Part shown: positions 7,103 to 15,383 of the stretch, piece after piece
Layout of the letters: the number at the start of each line of letters is the position of its first letter
Position numbering within the stretch: the stretch's first letter is position 1
Source of the DNA: Marinilabiliaceae bacterium UBA5488
Lineage (GTDB): Bacteria; Bacteroidota; Bacteroidia; Bacteroidales; Marinilabiliaceae
Direction of reading: 5' to 3'
Length of the DNA: 18,793 nucleotides
Assembly (NCBI GenBank): GCA_002427105.1
Contig: DIPM01000037.1
Coordinates: 142,795-161,587 of the forward strand
Position numbers and translations under genes: made by a program
Notes under the pieces: model-generated
What the model saw: only the letters and a program-made list of their open reading frames with translations
Told to the model about the DNA's origin: nothing
The model's database searches: none

Positions 7103-7442
7103 AAATTCAGGTTTTTTTATTCTGAAATTTTCAAGAAAGGCAATTATCTCACTGTAATGCTGAGATTTATATATTTAATCCTGAAGCAATAAAGTTGTTA
7201 TTCCTAGACCGCGAGAACCTTTAATAGCTATTAGTCGTTGGTTCCAATCTATTTTGTGAATTAGAAATCTAAAATAGTGATTGTCCACTTTTTGTAGAAT
7301 GGTGTTGTGGAATGCATATAATATATCCATAAGTTTGTGTGTCAATAACAACAAATATGCTAATTATTGTCGATAACAAACAACAAAATTTTACAATAAG
7401 CTCTGTATCATTAAAGATATAGTTCTCCCGGGCAGCCTTTGT
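7103..7442. other. Intergenic region between nadC and the trp promoter
   Basis: This AT-rich stretch has no ORF that I consider real. It contains small symmetries: GAACC/GGTTC (7215-7219 and 7240-7244) enclosing the 10-bp palindrome AATAGCTATT (7223-7232), and CTATTTT/AAAATAG (7249-7255 and 7271-7277). None is followed by a T-run. They could be operator sites, a short structured RNA or chance in AT-rich DNA. No clear nadC terminator is seen. Confidence 0.4.
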
Positions 7443-8285
7443 TTATAGGGCTTTCAGACTTAGGTCGAGACTTTTTATATGATGAGTCAATGCTCCTACG
7501 GAAATATAGTCAACGCCTGTTTCGGCATAATCGCGAAGAGTGTCGAGGGTAATTCCTCCAGAGGACTCAGTTTCGTATTTTCCTGCAATCAGCCCTACGG
7601 CCTCGCGGGTTGTAGCAATATCAAAATTATCTAGCATAATACGGTCAACTCCCCCAATTCTGAGCACTTCATTGAGCTCAGCGATGTTGCGCACCTCTAT
7701 TTCTATCTTCAGGTCTTTGCCTGTTGATTTAAGGTAGTTGTGAACTGCGGTGATTGCCTTCTCTATTCCTCCGGCAAAATCAACATGATTATCTTTCAAC
7801 ATAATCATATCATACAGCCCCATGCGGTGATTCATGCCTCCTCCGATGCGCACGGCTTCTTTTTCAAGCATGCGCATTCCGGGAGTGGTTTTCCTTGTGT
7901 CAAGCACTTTAGTGTGAAGACCTTCAAGACGCTCAGCATAAACCTTTGTTTGGGTGGCGATACCGCTCATACGCTGCATTATGTTGAGCACGAGGCGCTC
8001 TGCTTTAAGTAAAGTGTGAACTTTGCCTTCAACCGTCAGTACAATATCTCCGGGCTTAATCTGTGCCCCGTCATTTAAAAACTGCTCTATCAAAATTCCC
8101 GGTTCCAACTCCTCAAAAACGGCCTTAGCTACCTCTACTCCGGCAAGAATGCCATTTTCCTTCACCAGCAGTTGCACTTTGCCCCTTGCAGAAGCGGGAA
8201 TCGATGCCAGCGAAGAATGATCCCCATCGCCTATATCTTCTTTTAACGCGTTGTCAACAAATTCCTTAAGTAAAAGTCTATTCAT
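7443..8285 (-). CDS. nadC: Nicotinate-nucleotide pyrophosphorylase, carboxylating (NadC)
   Basis: NadC (quinolinate phosphoribosyltransferase) converts quinolinate and PRPP to nicotinate mononucleotide, releasing CO2 and pyrophosphate, in de novo NAD synthesis. The 280-residue protein shows the family signatures EDIGDGD (17-23), LDTRKTTPGMR (128-138), GGGMNHRMGLYDMIMLKDNH (148-167) and IMLDNFD. These provide the basic residues that hold the two acidic substrates. The start at 8285 overlaps the end of the upstream DUF4783 gene by 8 nt, which implies cotranscription and probably coupled translation. The rest of the NAD pathway (nadA, nadB) is not in this window. Confidence 0.97.
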   Translation of the reverse strand: MNRLLLKEFVDNALKEDIGDGDHSSLASIPASARGKVQLLVKENGILAGVEVAKAVFEELEPGILIEQFLNDGAQIKPGDIVLTVEGKVHTLLKAERLVLNIMQRMSGIATQTKVYAERLEGLHTKVLDTRKTTPGMRMLEKEAVRIGGGMNHRMGLYDMIMLKDNHVDFAGGIEKAITAVHNYLKSTGKDLKIEIEVRNIAELNEVLRIGGVDRIMLDNFDIATTREAVGLIAGKYETESSGGITLDTLRDYAETGVDYISVGALTHHIKSLDLSLKAL

Positions 8286-8685
8286 CTTGTTTTTCTATTC
8301 TTAATTGGTGAATCAGTGTTTGGCCGTCGCTGCTTTTGGTCAGGAAAAGCAGACGATACTGCCCTCTGTTGTAAATATAGCGGCCAATGGCAAAGGTAGC
8401 ATTTTCCCGTTCTCCCTGATGAATAATTTGAAAGGAGGAAGGAGGATAATTTGCAAAGAAATCTTTCATAAGATATTGCGCCTGTTCTTTGCTGAAAACT
8501 CCCGACTTGTCGGGCAACACCAATTCTATTTTAGTATTGAAATAGGATGCCAGTTCTGTGGCGTCACCATTTTTCGTTGCTCTACTTATCCCTTCAGGCA
8601 GATTACCCTGACCCTGTGCTGAGGCGGCGAGAGCCGACACGGCAAAGAGCAGGCTTGCTATAAAAAATACTTTAATTGTCTTCAT
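8278..8685 (-). CDS. Secreted DUF4783 family protein
   Basis: A 135-residue protein with an N-terminal signal peptide (MKTIKVFFIASLLFAVSALA, likely cut near ASAQ at 21-24), so it should be exported to the periplasm or cell surface. The mature part (GISRATKNGDATELASYFNTKIELVLP... followed by EQAQYLMKDFFANYPPSSFQIIHQG) matches my memory of DUF4783, a small Bacteroidota family with an NTF2-like fold. No catalytic residues are evident and the function is unknown. It is first in a two-gene unit with nadC and overlaps it by 8 nt. Its link with nadC and the divergent rlmH is, to my knowledge, common in the phylum, but I cannot test that here. It is more likely a binding or scaffold domain than an enzyme of NAD synthesis. 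Confidence 0.85.
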   Translation of the reverse strand: MKTIKVFFIASLLFAVSALAASAQGQGNLPEGISRATKNGDATELASYFNTKIELVLPDKSGVFSKEQAQYLMKDFFANYPPSSFQIIHQGERENATFAIGRYIYNRGQYRLLFLTKSSDGQTLIHQLRIEKQDE

Positions 8686-8816
8686 TGCAATATTTGTTAA
8701 GTTAATGGGTCGCTAAAAGTAAGGTTTATTCAAATTGTAATGTTCTTAAAACGCCTATTATCTCTTGAATTATCAATAATGTACAAAAACTAAACCATAA
8801 ATTTGAATGCAATCCC

Positions 8817-8824
8817 TATTTTTG
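8817..8824 (+). promoter_or_regulatory. -7 box of the rlmH promoter
   Basis: TATTTTTG matches the Bacteroidota -7 consensus TAnnTTTG exactly and lies 31 nt upstream of the rlmH start. No TTTG box is found at the expected 19-21 nt upstream. A second exact match, TAAATTTG, lies at 8798-8805. Confidence 0.45.
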
Positions 8825-8855
8825 TCTTTTGCATAGAGCTAAACTGTTGATACGT

Positions 8856-9329
8856 ATGAAGAGCTTTTTGGTTATGGTGGGGCGCACAGATGATGAATGG
8901 CTCAGCCGGGGAATGGATAATTATATCAAGAGAATTGAACGATACGGGCCTTTTAAAACCATTGTTATTCAGGATATTAAAAAGGCAGCCTCCATGCCCG
9001 AAAATGTTTTGAAAGAAAAGGAGGGAGAGGCTATTTTAAAGATTATTGCGCAAGGTGACCTGCTTGTGCTTCTTGACGAAAGGGGCAAACAAAGAACTTC
9101 ACGCGAGTTTGCCGCATTCATCCAGAAAATTATGCTTGCCGGAACCAAAAACCTTTATTTTGTGATTGGCGGAGCCTATGGTTTTTCAGAGGCTGTTTAT
9201 AATAGAGCCGACCATAAAATCAGCCTTTCTCTTATGACTTTCCCTCACCAATTAGTACGCCTACTCTTTGCCGAGCAGCTATACAGAGCCCACTCCATCC
9301 TGAATAAGGAGCCCTATCATCACGACTGA
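8856..9329 (+). CDS. rlmH: 23S rRNA (pseudouridine1915-N3)-methyltransferase RlmH
   Basis: RlmH is a SPOUT-class enzyme that uses S-adenosylmethionine to methylate N3 of pseudouridine 1915 in helix 69 of 23S rRNA, acting on assembled 70S ribosomes. The protein is 157 residues, standard for the family. The knotted SAM-binding region shows VLLDERGKQRTSREFA (71-86) and FVIGGAYGFSEAV (102-114). The conserved C-terminus is LMTFPHQLVRLLFAEQLYRAHSILNKEPYHHD, cited here only by its place at residues 126-157. I start at ATG 8856; an upstream TTG at 8829 in frame would add nine unsupported residues. It is divergent from DUF4783-nadC and followed at once by a terminator, so it is probably a single-gene transcript. 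Confidence 0.97.
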   Translation: MKSFLVMVGRTDDEWLSRGMDNYIKRIERYGPFKTIVIQDIKKAASMPENVLKEKEGEAILKIIAQGDLLVLLDERGKQRTSREFAAFIQKIMLAGTKNLYFVIGGAYGFSEAVYNRADHKISLSLMTFPHQLVRLLFAEQLYRAHSILNKEPYHHD

Positions 9330-9355
9330 AGCCCCTGCGGAATGCGACGGGGCTT
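9329..9355 (+). terminator. Terminator after rlmH
   Basis: AAGCCCC (9329-9335) pairs with GGGGCTT (9349-9355), giving a 7-bp stem with a 13-nt loop that begins at the last base of the rlmH stop codon. The following bases (ATGATATTTT) are T-rich but not a clean T-run, so termination may be incomplete. Confidence 0.6.
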
Positions 9356-9622
9356 ATGATATTTTGAGCCTGGCCGCTTATGCTTAGGGTTGCTTTACTA
9401 CCATTGTCTGTTGGAAACATTAGATTCTTCACCATCGCCAAAAACCAAAGTCCGTATCTTATTAATGTTTTCATAATAGTTATGGGTTAGTGATATAAAA
9501 ATTTTGTCTTGCATATTTATATTTGATTTGGACAGCATTTGCGTATGGACAAAGTGAGCTTGAGCCTTAATTAAATAAGCAATCCTATATTCAAGCCTGC
9601 TTTGTCAAATACCATTTGATAC
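9356..9622. other. Non-coding gap between rlmH and the interrupted outer-membrane gene
   Basis: The two flanking genes converge here. I find no convincing gene. An 80-codon minus-strand frame (9474-9232) begins MKTLIRYGLWFLAMVKNL but runs back across the rlmH terminator and into rlmH antisense. A weak GCTTGA/TCAAGC symmetry near 9560-9600 could help end the minus-strand transcript, but it is not a clear terminator. Confidence 0.35.
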
Positions 9623-10408
9623 TTATTCCATTATCGAAAATCTATATGTAAATCCAAAGCCCAGGAAGTTATCCATAGCATACTCATTAAGACCTATACC
9701 GCCGGAAATGTCAAGTTGAAAATTTGGCAGGACTAAATATGTAAAACCTGCATCAAATTGGCGTTGAGAATCTCCTTCTTCAGGAAGCAACCCAAATCCT
9801 TCAACAAACATCCCAAATTTATCCGTTAATCCAATTCCTAAAGCAACAGAATAAAAATAAGCGGGCGCAGGAATTTCTCCGTCCCATTCTGCTCCGATGT
9901 TGTATCCTATAGAAAATCCGTCAGGAAGAGTATGCGAAAGGGATAAGCGCATGTTTGCAGCCGAATACTTGAGCCTGAAGTGAGCATCAGCAGTAAATGG
10001 AAAAACCATTCCACCAAGAAATGCAATTTCAGGTTTCCACCCTTCTTACTCCATAATCTTAATCTTTAGACCCATATAGATTGGGCTTAAGCCCGAGAAA
10101 TTGTAGCTGGTATCGATATTTTTAATGGACGCTTTCTCTCCTAAGTACTCCAAGCCCAGACGCAACTCCAGATTATCAAGCAATCCATAGCGAAGCAAGC
10201 TTGTGTTGTATGCATCCAATTTTTCTTCGCTAAGCTCTGTTTGTTTCTTTTCCATTACAAAACCGGTCTCAATTTGCAGTAATTTACGCGGAACCACTGC
10301 TGAAGATTCGGTTTGGTCAGGTCTATCGGTTATTAATTCAGGTATTTGGTTCTGCGCTATTGCTAATAATGAAAAATTCAATAAAACCAGTATTGATAGC
10401 TTCCTCAT
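9623..10408 (-). pseudogene. Outer-membrane transporter-like protein, interrupted by an in-frame TAA
   Basis: One continuous reading frame from ATG 10408 encodes a signal peptide (MRKLSILVLLNFSLLAIAQ), the segment ITDRPDQTES, and a series of alternating amphipathic strands ending in FGFTYRFS. This resembles the phenol-degradation 'MetA-pathway' (transporter) family of outer-membrane beta-barrels. Total length would be about 260 residues. At 10046-10048 a TAA stop replaces a codon between KIKIME and EGWKPEIAFLGG, with the frame unchanged on both sides. The first part is 120 residues, and the second (140 residues) retains good barrel-like sequence. This is a single nonsense change rather than a frameshift. 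It could be a recent pseudogene, a sequencing error or, less likely, read-through. The intact codon quality after the stop suggests a young event. No partner gene is adjacent. Confidence 0.75.
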
Positions 10409-10471
10409 AAAATATCTTCCTTTTCCTTGATGTTTTGAAATTGTAACTATTACCTTACCGTCAGCCTCTTT

Positions 10472-10479
10472 CAAAGGTA
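10472..10479 (-). promoter_or_regulatory. -7 box upstream of the interrupted outer-membrane gene
   Basis: TACCTTTG on the minus strand matches TAnnTTTG exactly, 63 nt upstream of the ATG at 10408. No clear TTTG -33 box is seen at the expected distance. Its survival suggests that the interrupted gene may still be transcribed. Confidence 0.45.
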
Positions 10480-10695
10480 GGATAAATCTTTTTATTAGGC
10501 ATTAATTTACTCTGAAGTTTTGGGATGCACTTAGTTGTTAGATAACTGTGTGCATTCAGCTTGGAAGAGCAGCGGGGCTATTACTGTCAAAAAAGTTTTT
10601 TATCCCCTTGACTGTAAAATTGGCCGAAATTGTTAATTTGCATAGTTATTGTAACGAAACATACTTATTGAATATAGATTACAGCACATTTCATA
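10480..10695. other. Divergent intergenic region with a hairpin, upstream of the sensor kinase
   Basis: This gap should contain the kinase promoter. A two-part stem is visible: ATGCAC (10525-10530) with GTGCAT (10550-10555), enclosing AGTT/AACT (10533-10536 and 10544-10547). TAAAATTG at 10615-10622 is the same octamer as in the trp promoter -7 box, but it has no TTTG at the right distance. I cannot assign the start of transcription with confidence. Confidence 0.35.
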
Positions 10696-13600
10696 ATGCG
10701 AAAATCCCGATTCTACTATTTCCTCTTGATTCTCTTTCTTCTTTTATTGGCAGGAGGATACGGTTTGCGTGTTCTGGATTCCCGCCTTCCGGCGACGGAA
10801 TTTTCGGTTAAGAGGGTTGAGCGGGTAGTTCAGAATGTTAGGGCTGAGATGAAGGACTTTATTGATCAGATTCCTCTTAGTTCGCTTATCTCGCACAGGC
10901 AAATGTGGCAAAGTATTGACTCTCTGGGCAAAAAACCTTTCAAGTTGCTGATTTATCAAGGCTATGAACTTGTTGGCTGGAATAGTCATCTGCTTCCTGT
11001 GGATGGTATTAACCCTCACTACTTTAAGCAGGATTTGGTGAGACTTGAAAACGGGTGGTATCTAACGATGTCAAAGCAGGAGGGAGATATTTTAATTGTG
11101 GCTTTTAGTCTCTTGCGGGCTGAGTATCTGTATCAAAATCAGTTTCTAAAAAATGGCTATCCTAAGGAGTACGGGCTTGACGCTGCCGTAATGATTAGTC
11201 GTGAAGCCATTCAGAATGGCTTTGCTATTAATGATGCAGATGGTGACTATCTTTTTAGCCTCATTCCGGGAGGTACATTAGCAAAAAAAGCATCTGTGGT
11301 GTCAATTGTTTCAGATATTTTTATTCTTCTATCGCTTGCGGTATTGTGGATTTTGCTTTATTATTTTCAGAAAAGGCAGTTTCGCGTGAGGCGCGGAGTG
11401 CTTGCATTCTTATCTTCCTCTGTAGTTTTTTCCTTTTTTTATTATATGTTGATATGGAAGTCGGGAATACACCTTTTCGACAGGGCCGGTCTTTTTTCGC
11501 CTGAGCATTTTGCCATGTCTGAGCTTTTGCCCTCCCTGGGTCATTTTATGCTTATCTCCTTATTATTGTTTAGTTTAAGCTTTTGGTTTTTGAAATTTTT
11601 CAGGCTGCCCATAACTTTTAAGGAGGATAAACATTCGCGGCTCAGGCAAATGGCGCTTCTGTTTTTGTTTCTTTTAGGTGCTTCATTCTACCTGGTTTTT
11701 ATCAGCAAGCTGTTTTATATGCTTGCTCAGCACTCATCGGGCGACTTGGTACTTATCAAAATTATCGAGCTGGATGCGGTCGTTATTGTTCGTTATTTAT
11801 CCATATCTCTTCTTCTTCTCTCTTTCCTGTTTATTATGGAGAGGATTTGCCTTAGGTTTTTGATAAGCCTTCCGCGATGGCAGGTCTTTGCTGTTGTTGC
11901 CTTTGTGGTGCTTGCTAATATATTTCTTTTCAAGGGATTAGGCGTGGGCGACAGCGATTGGGCATTTTTGTTTTTCTTAGCTATAGCCGCGGTATTGATT
12001 TTTTCGCGCAGAAATCCCGAATCAGGGCTTTCATATTCGTCCTTCTCATGGATTGCTGCGCTCTTTGCTATTTATGTGGGAATGGTATTTATGGACATGA
12101 CTATCCGTAAGGAGGAGTCAAACCGGGAGTTTTTGTTGGAAAATCTTTCGTTTCAATTGATGCGCGATGAGGATCCTATTGCTGAAATCTATTTGTCAGA
12201 AATCGAAAAGCAGATATCCAACGATGTGACTCTGATGAGGTTAATGGCTCAGCCCGAGATCGACGCAGATATTATCCGTAACCACTTGATGAAGTTTTAT
12301 TTTTACGGATATTGGGGGCGCTTTGATATGCAGATTATCCCCTGTTGGCCGCAGGGAGACCTCTATATAGAAGAAGCCAATGAGCTGCGTAATTGTTACA
12401 GCTACTTCTTCGAGATGTTGGAGAATTATGGTTATGCAATTAATGGTAGCACTTATTTTCACTATCTGGATAATAACAACGGCAGGGTATCATACTTTGG
12501 GATATTCAGGTTTTTCCCCAACGATGCAGCCCGCGAAACATCACTTTTTATAGAACTACATTCCAAGCCCTTCTTTGAAGGACTCGGATATCCCGAGCTT
12601 TTGGTCAGCGACCGCGACAGGGCACGCATGGGACTTCTTTACCGGTATTCACATGCCAAGTACCTTAATGGCCGTTTGGTGAAACGTTCAGGCGAGTTTA
12701 TTTACAAAAGTGATGCATCGCATTATAAGCCGGTTCTGCATAGTAAGGTCTTTTTAAAAGAAGGTGCATACTCGCACCTTGTTTATCAGCCTTCCGCGGA
12801 TGTTACTATCCTGCTTAGCCGTGAAGATTATTCTGTCTATGACGTGTTTATGGCTTTTTCGCTCTTCTTTCTTTTCTTTTTTCTGCTTAATGGAATTATT
12901 GTCTTGCTCCTGCAGTGGCAATCCAAGGGCTTTAGCTTTAATTTATCGATTCAAAAGCGGATTCAGACCGCTTTTATTGCTGTCTTGCTCATTATGCTTG
13001 TGGTTGTAGCAATAGGGACTGTTTATTATACTGTAAATCAGTTTCATCAGAAGCATCTCGAATTGCTTGAAAGTAAGGTGCAATCCATTTTGCTCGAACT
13101 GGAATACAAAATAGGTATTGACGGCCCTGAAACTTCAAGTCCGGAGGGCTATCTCAATTACCAGCTTCAGATGATATCCAACGTTTTCTATTGTGATATT
13201 AATCTTTTTGGGGTCGATGGGAATTTAATAGGAACATCTCGTCCCGAGCTGTTCCGCAATGGACTTGCAGGCAATCAGATAAACCCGGAAGCTTACTACA
13301 ATCTGGCTTATACTGAGGCCGTAAGCCATCTTGATGAAGAGCAGATAGGTGGCCTAAGTTATATATCCTTTTACGTTCCGCTCCTGGGTAATGACAGCCG
13401 GCTAACGGGCTTCTTGAATCTGCCTTACTTTGTGGGCAATAATGAGTTGCGCGATGAGATTTCCTCGGTTATCGTGACCATAGTTAATTTCTATATTATT
13501 TTCTCCTTTTTGGCCGTTATTTTAGCGGTATTCCTTTCGCGACAAATAACGCGTCCCCTCTTGCTGCTACAAAACAAGATATCTCAGATTAAGCTTGACA

Positions 13601-14409
13601 GGCTTAACGAGAAGATTGATTATAAGGCCGAAGATGAAATCGGGGAATTAGTAGCCGAGTATAACTGGATGGTTGATGAGTTGACTATCAGTGCCGGCAA
13701 ATTAGCCAAAACAGAACGGGATTTGGCCTGGCGTGAAATGGCTAAGCAGATAGCTCATGAAATTAAAAATCCTCTCACTCCCATGAAGCTGAGCGTTCAA
13801 TACCTGCAAAGAGCATGGAATGATAAGGTTGAGGATTTTGACAGCTATCTTCAGAGGGTTACTCAGACTCTGATAGAGCAAATAAACTCTCTTTCATCCA
13901 TCGCTTCAGAATTCAGCAAGTTCGCGCAAATGCCCGTTGCTAAGGCTGAAGAGGTCAACCTGATTGATAAGATTGAGAATTGCAGAACCCTATTTGGAGA
14001 AGCGGGAGAAGTCCCTATCGCGCTTCATAATCATGCCGGCAATGCTGTTATGGTTAAGGCGGATGGGGAGCAGCTGCTTGGAGTGTTCAATAATTTGATA
14101 AAGAACGCCATACAGTCAATTCCCAACACTCGGAAAGGGAAGATTGACATTAGCGTTAACACTTCCGACGGGAAGGTTATTGTGGCTGTTAAAGATAACG
14201 GGAAAGGCGTGCCTGAAGCTATTCGTGATAATCTTTTTGTGCCCAGTTTCACCACTAAAACAGGAGGAATGGGCTTGGGACTTGCCATTACGCGTCGGGT
14301 GGTTGAAAACGCCGGAGGACGTATCTGGTTTGACACTCAGGAAGACCGGGGCTCTGTATTTTATGTAGAGCTGCCTTATGCTGCCGGAGGCATATCATCC
14401 TTAGAATAA
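10696..14409 (+). CDS. Large NtrY-like membrane sensor histidine kinase
   Basis: A 1237-residue kinase with about 12 predicted membrane segments: one near residues 6-24, a cluster of eight between about 202 and 467, then about 714-740, 757-780 and 923-947. Extracytoplasmic loops lie at about 25-200, 468-713 and 781-922; the last may be a Cache-type sensor but I cannot confirm this. A HAMP linker follows the last helix (ITRPLLLLQNKI onward). The dimerisation/phosphoacceptor helix has His1021 in AHEIKNPLTPMK. The ATPase domain has the N box NNLIKNAIQS (1132-1141), DNGKG (1167-1171) and GGMGLGLA (1190-1197). The HEIKNPLTP signature and the layout resemble NtrY. All catalytic motifs are intact. 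No response regulator lies beside it on the same strand, so it is an orphan here, and the input signal is unknown. Its 3' end overlaps the convergent RDD gene by 34 nt. Confidence 0.9.
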   Translation: MRKSRFYYFLLILFLLLLAGGYGLRVLDSRLPATEFSVKRVERVVQNVRAEMKDFIDQIPLSSLISHRQMWQSIDSLGKKPFKLLIYQGYELVGWNSHLLPVDGINPHYFKQDLVRLENGWYLTMSKQEGDILIVAFSLLRAEYLYQNQFLKNGYPKEYGLDAAVMISREAIQNGFAINDADGDYLFSLIPGGTLAKKASVVSIVSDIFILLSLAVLWILLYYFQKRQFRVRRGVLAFLSSSVVFSFFYYMLIWKSGIHLFDRAGLFSPEHFAMSELLPSLGHFMLISLLLFSLSFWFLKFFRLPITFKEDKHSRLRQMALLFLFLLGASFYLVFISKLFYMLAQHSSGDLVLIKIIELDAVVIVRYLSISLLLLSFLFIMERICLRFLISLPRWQVFAVVAFVVLANIFLFKGLGVGDSDWAFLFFLAIAAVLIFSRRNPESGLSYSSFSWIAALFAIYVGMVFMDMTIRKEESNREFLLENLSFQLMRDEDPIAEIYLSEIEKQISNDVTLMRLMAQPEIDADIIRNHLMKFYFYGYWGRFDMQIIPCWPQGDLYIEEANELRNCYSYFFEMLENYGYAINGSTYFHYLDNNNGRVSYFGIFRFFPNDAARETSLFIELHSKPFFEGLGYPELLVSDRDRARMGLLYRYSHAKYLNGRLVKRSGEFIYKSDASHYKPVLHSKVFLKEGAYSHLVYQPSADVTILLSREDYSVYDVFMAFSLFFLFFFLLNGIIVLLLQWQSKGFSFNLSIQKRIQTAFIAVLLIMLVVVAIGTVYYTVNQFHQKHLELLESKVQSILLELEYKIGIDGPETSSPEGYLNYQLQMISNVFYCDINLFGVDGNLIGTSRPELFRNGLAGNQINPEAYYNLAYTEAVSHLDEEQIGGLSYISFYVPLLGNDSRLTGFLNLPYFVGNNELRDEISSVIVTIVNFYIIFSFLAVILAVFLSRQITRPLLLLQNKISQIKLDRLNEKIDYKAEDEIGELVAEYNWMVDELTISAGKLAKTERDLAWREMAKQIAHEIKNPLTPMKLSVQYLQRAWNDKVEDFDSYLQRVTQTLIEQINSLSSIASEFSKFAQMPVAKAEEVNLIDKIENCRTLFGEAGEVPIALHNHAGNAVMVKADGEQLLGVFNNLIKNAIQSIPNTRKGKIDISVNTSDGKVIVAVKDNGKGVPEAIRDNLFVPSFTTKTGGMGLGLAITRRVVENAGGRIWFDTQEDRGSVFYVELPYAAGGISSLE

Positions 14410-14777
14410 TGTATCACAGTAGTTTCAGTCCATTTGTCGGCTATTCTGTATCCTCTGCTCAAAAGTGACCATAAATCAACCAGATTAAGGATAGGTATTA
14501 GCATTACCAGACCTCGTATGATAGATTTTTCAGGATTGCCCGTTAATGGCAGCTGTTGATGTATTGTAATCACCTTGATACGCATCAGATGTTTGCCGAA
14601 ACTCTGGCCCTGCATAAATGGCATTGATTCTTTTAACAAATGGTAGATTAGTCCAAGCATCCATCCTATCCTGGGAAAGAAAAAAAGACCCGCTACAATT
14701 ATTATATCTATAAATGCAGCAACAAAGCGCTCGGTAAATGGGGCTGTTGTAGAATTTGCAAGTCCGGTTGTTGGCAT
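14376..14777 (-). CDS. RDD family integral membrane protein
   Basis: A 133-residue protein with hydrophobic segments at about 19-35, 36-50 and 87-105. The RDD features are present: an Arg/Asp-containing first helix (ERFVAAFIDIIIVAGL), the central QGQSFGKHLMRIKVI (57-70), and the end GYRIADKWTETTVI. RDD proteins are poorly understood; some are linked to ion transport. I start at ATG 14777, which has a rare good Shine-Dalgarno here (GGAGG, with a 6-nt spacer). A TTG start at 14789 would place the GGAGG inside the gene. It follows the LuxR-type regulator by 20 nt and so is probably the third gene of that unit. Its last 34 nt overlap the end of the convergent kinase gene. Confidence 0.88.
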   Translation of the reverse strand: MPTTGLANSTTAPFTERFVAAFIDIIIVAGLFFFPRIGWMLGLIYHLLKESMPFMQGQSFGKHLMRIKVITIHQQLPLTGNPEKSIIRGLVMLIPILNLVDLWSLLSRGYRIADKWTETTVIHYSKDDMPPAA

Positions 14778-14797
14778 GATTCCCTCCAATTTTATTA

Positions 14798-15373
14798 CTA
14801 AGATATGTCTTCCATTTTTATTATGCCATTAAGAATGGCATAAACTGTCAAACCCGAAACACTTTTTATATCAAGTTTGCGCGTAATGTTTTTTCGATGT
14901 GAAATAACGGTGTGGGCACTGATAAACAGGTCTGAAGCAATCTCTTTATTTGTTTTTCCTAAGGCTACGTGTCTTAGGATAAGTTTCTCGCGTGGGGTTA
15001 GTTCTTCCGAATCGTCAACGCTCTGGCGGTCGTCGATACTTTTTAGGCTAAGTGAGATTTTCTCGGTCAGATTAACTTTAGAGTCATAGATAGACAACTG
15101 GTTGTCGGGAGCATTTGGTGGAAGAACTGTATTTATTATATGTAGAACTTTGCAGTCCTCAGGTATTAAGTCAGCAAGAGGTTTTTCGTTGGTACTGGTG
15201 GCTATATTTGAATTAATTATCAATAAATCAGGATTAAAATGTTGCAGCACCTCCTCAATTCCCAAGTTTGAACCCAGAACCTCAATTTCACCTGCCTCGG
15301 GAAACTGCCTTAATATATGTATCAAGCCTTTCCTTAATAAATAGGATTGCTCGGCTACCAAGATTCTTACCAT
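14798..15373 (-). CDS. LuxR/NarL-type regulator with degenerate receiver domain
   Basis: A 191-residue protein with an N-terminal receiver-like domain (about 1-110) and a C-terminal LuxR-type helix-turn-helix (about 124-185), which reads LTPREKLILRHVALGKTNKE then IASDLFISAHTVISHRKNI. The DNA-binding half is canonical. The receiver is not. By alignment to a typical NarL start (ILLVDDHPLVREGL), the acidic pair is Glu8-Gln9 in ILVAEQSYLLRKGL, and the phosphoacceptor position in PDLLIINSN is Asn54 rather than Asp. Ordinary phosphorylation should therefore not be possible, and activity would have to depend on dimerisation, a ligand or a partner protein. It starts 10 nt after the hemerythrin-like gene, so that protein is the obvious candidate partner or co-regulated product. 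Confidence 0.9.
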   Translation of the reverse strand: MVRILVAEQSYLLRKGLIHILRQFPEAGEIEVLGSNLGIEEVLQHFNPDLLIINSNIATSTNEKPLADLIPEDCKVLHIINTVLPPNAPDNQLSIYDSKVNLTEKISLSLKSIDDRQSVDDSEELTPREKLILRHVALGKTNKEIASDLFISAHTVISHRKNITRKLDIKSVSGLTVYAILNGIIKMEDIS

Positions 15374-15383
15374 CAGGCTGTTG

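Noticed and set aside
9232..9474. 80-codon minus-strand frame beginning MKTLIRYGLWFLAMVKNL.
   Set aside because: Half of it is antisense to the rlmH 3' end and it crosses the rlmH terminator. It has no recognisable domain, and the flanking real genes explain the space.
14798..15373. Pairing of the LuxR-type regulator with the neighbouring large sensor kinase as a classical two-component system.
   Set aside because: The regulator lacks the phosphoacceptor aspartate and the acidic pair, and the genes are convergent and in different transcripts.
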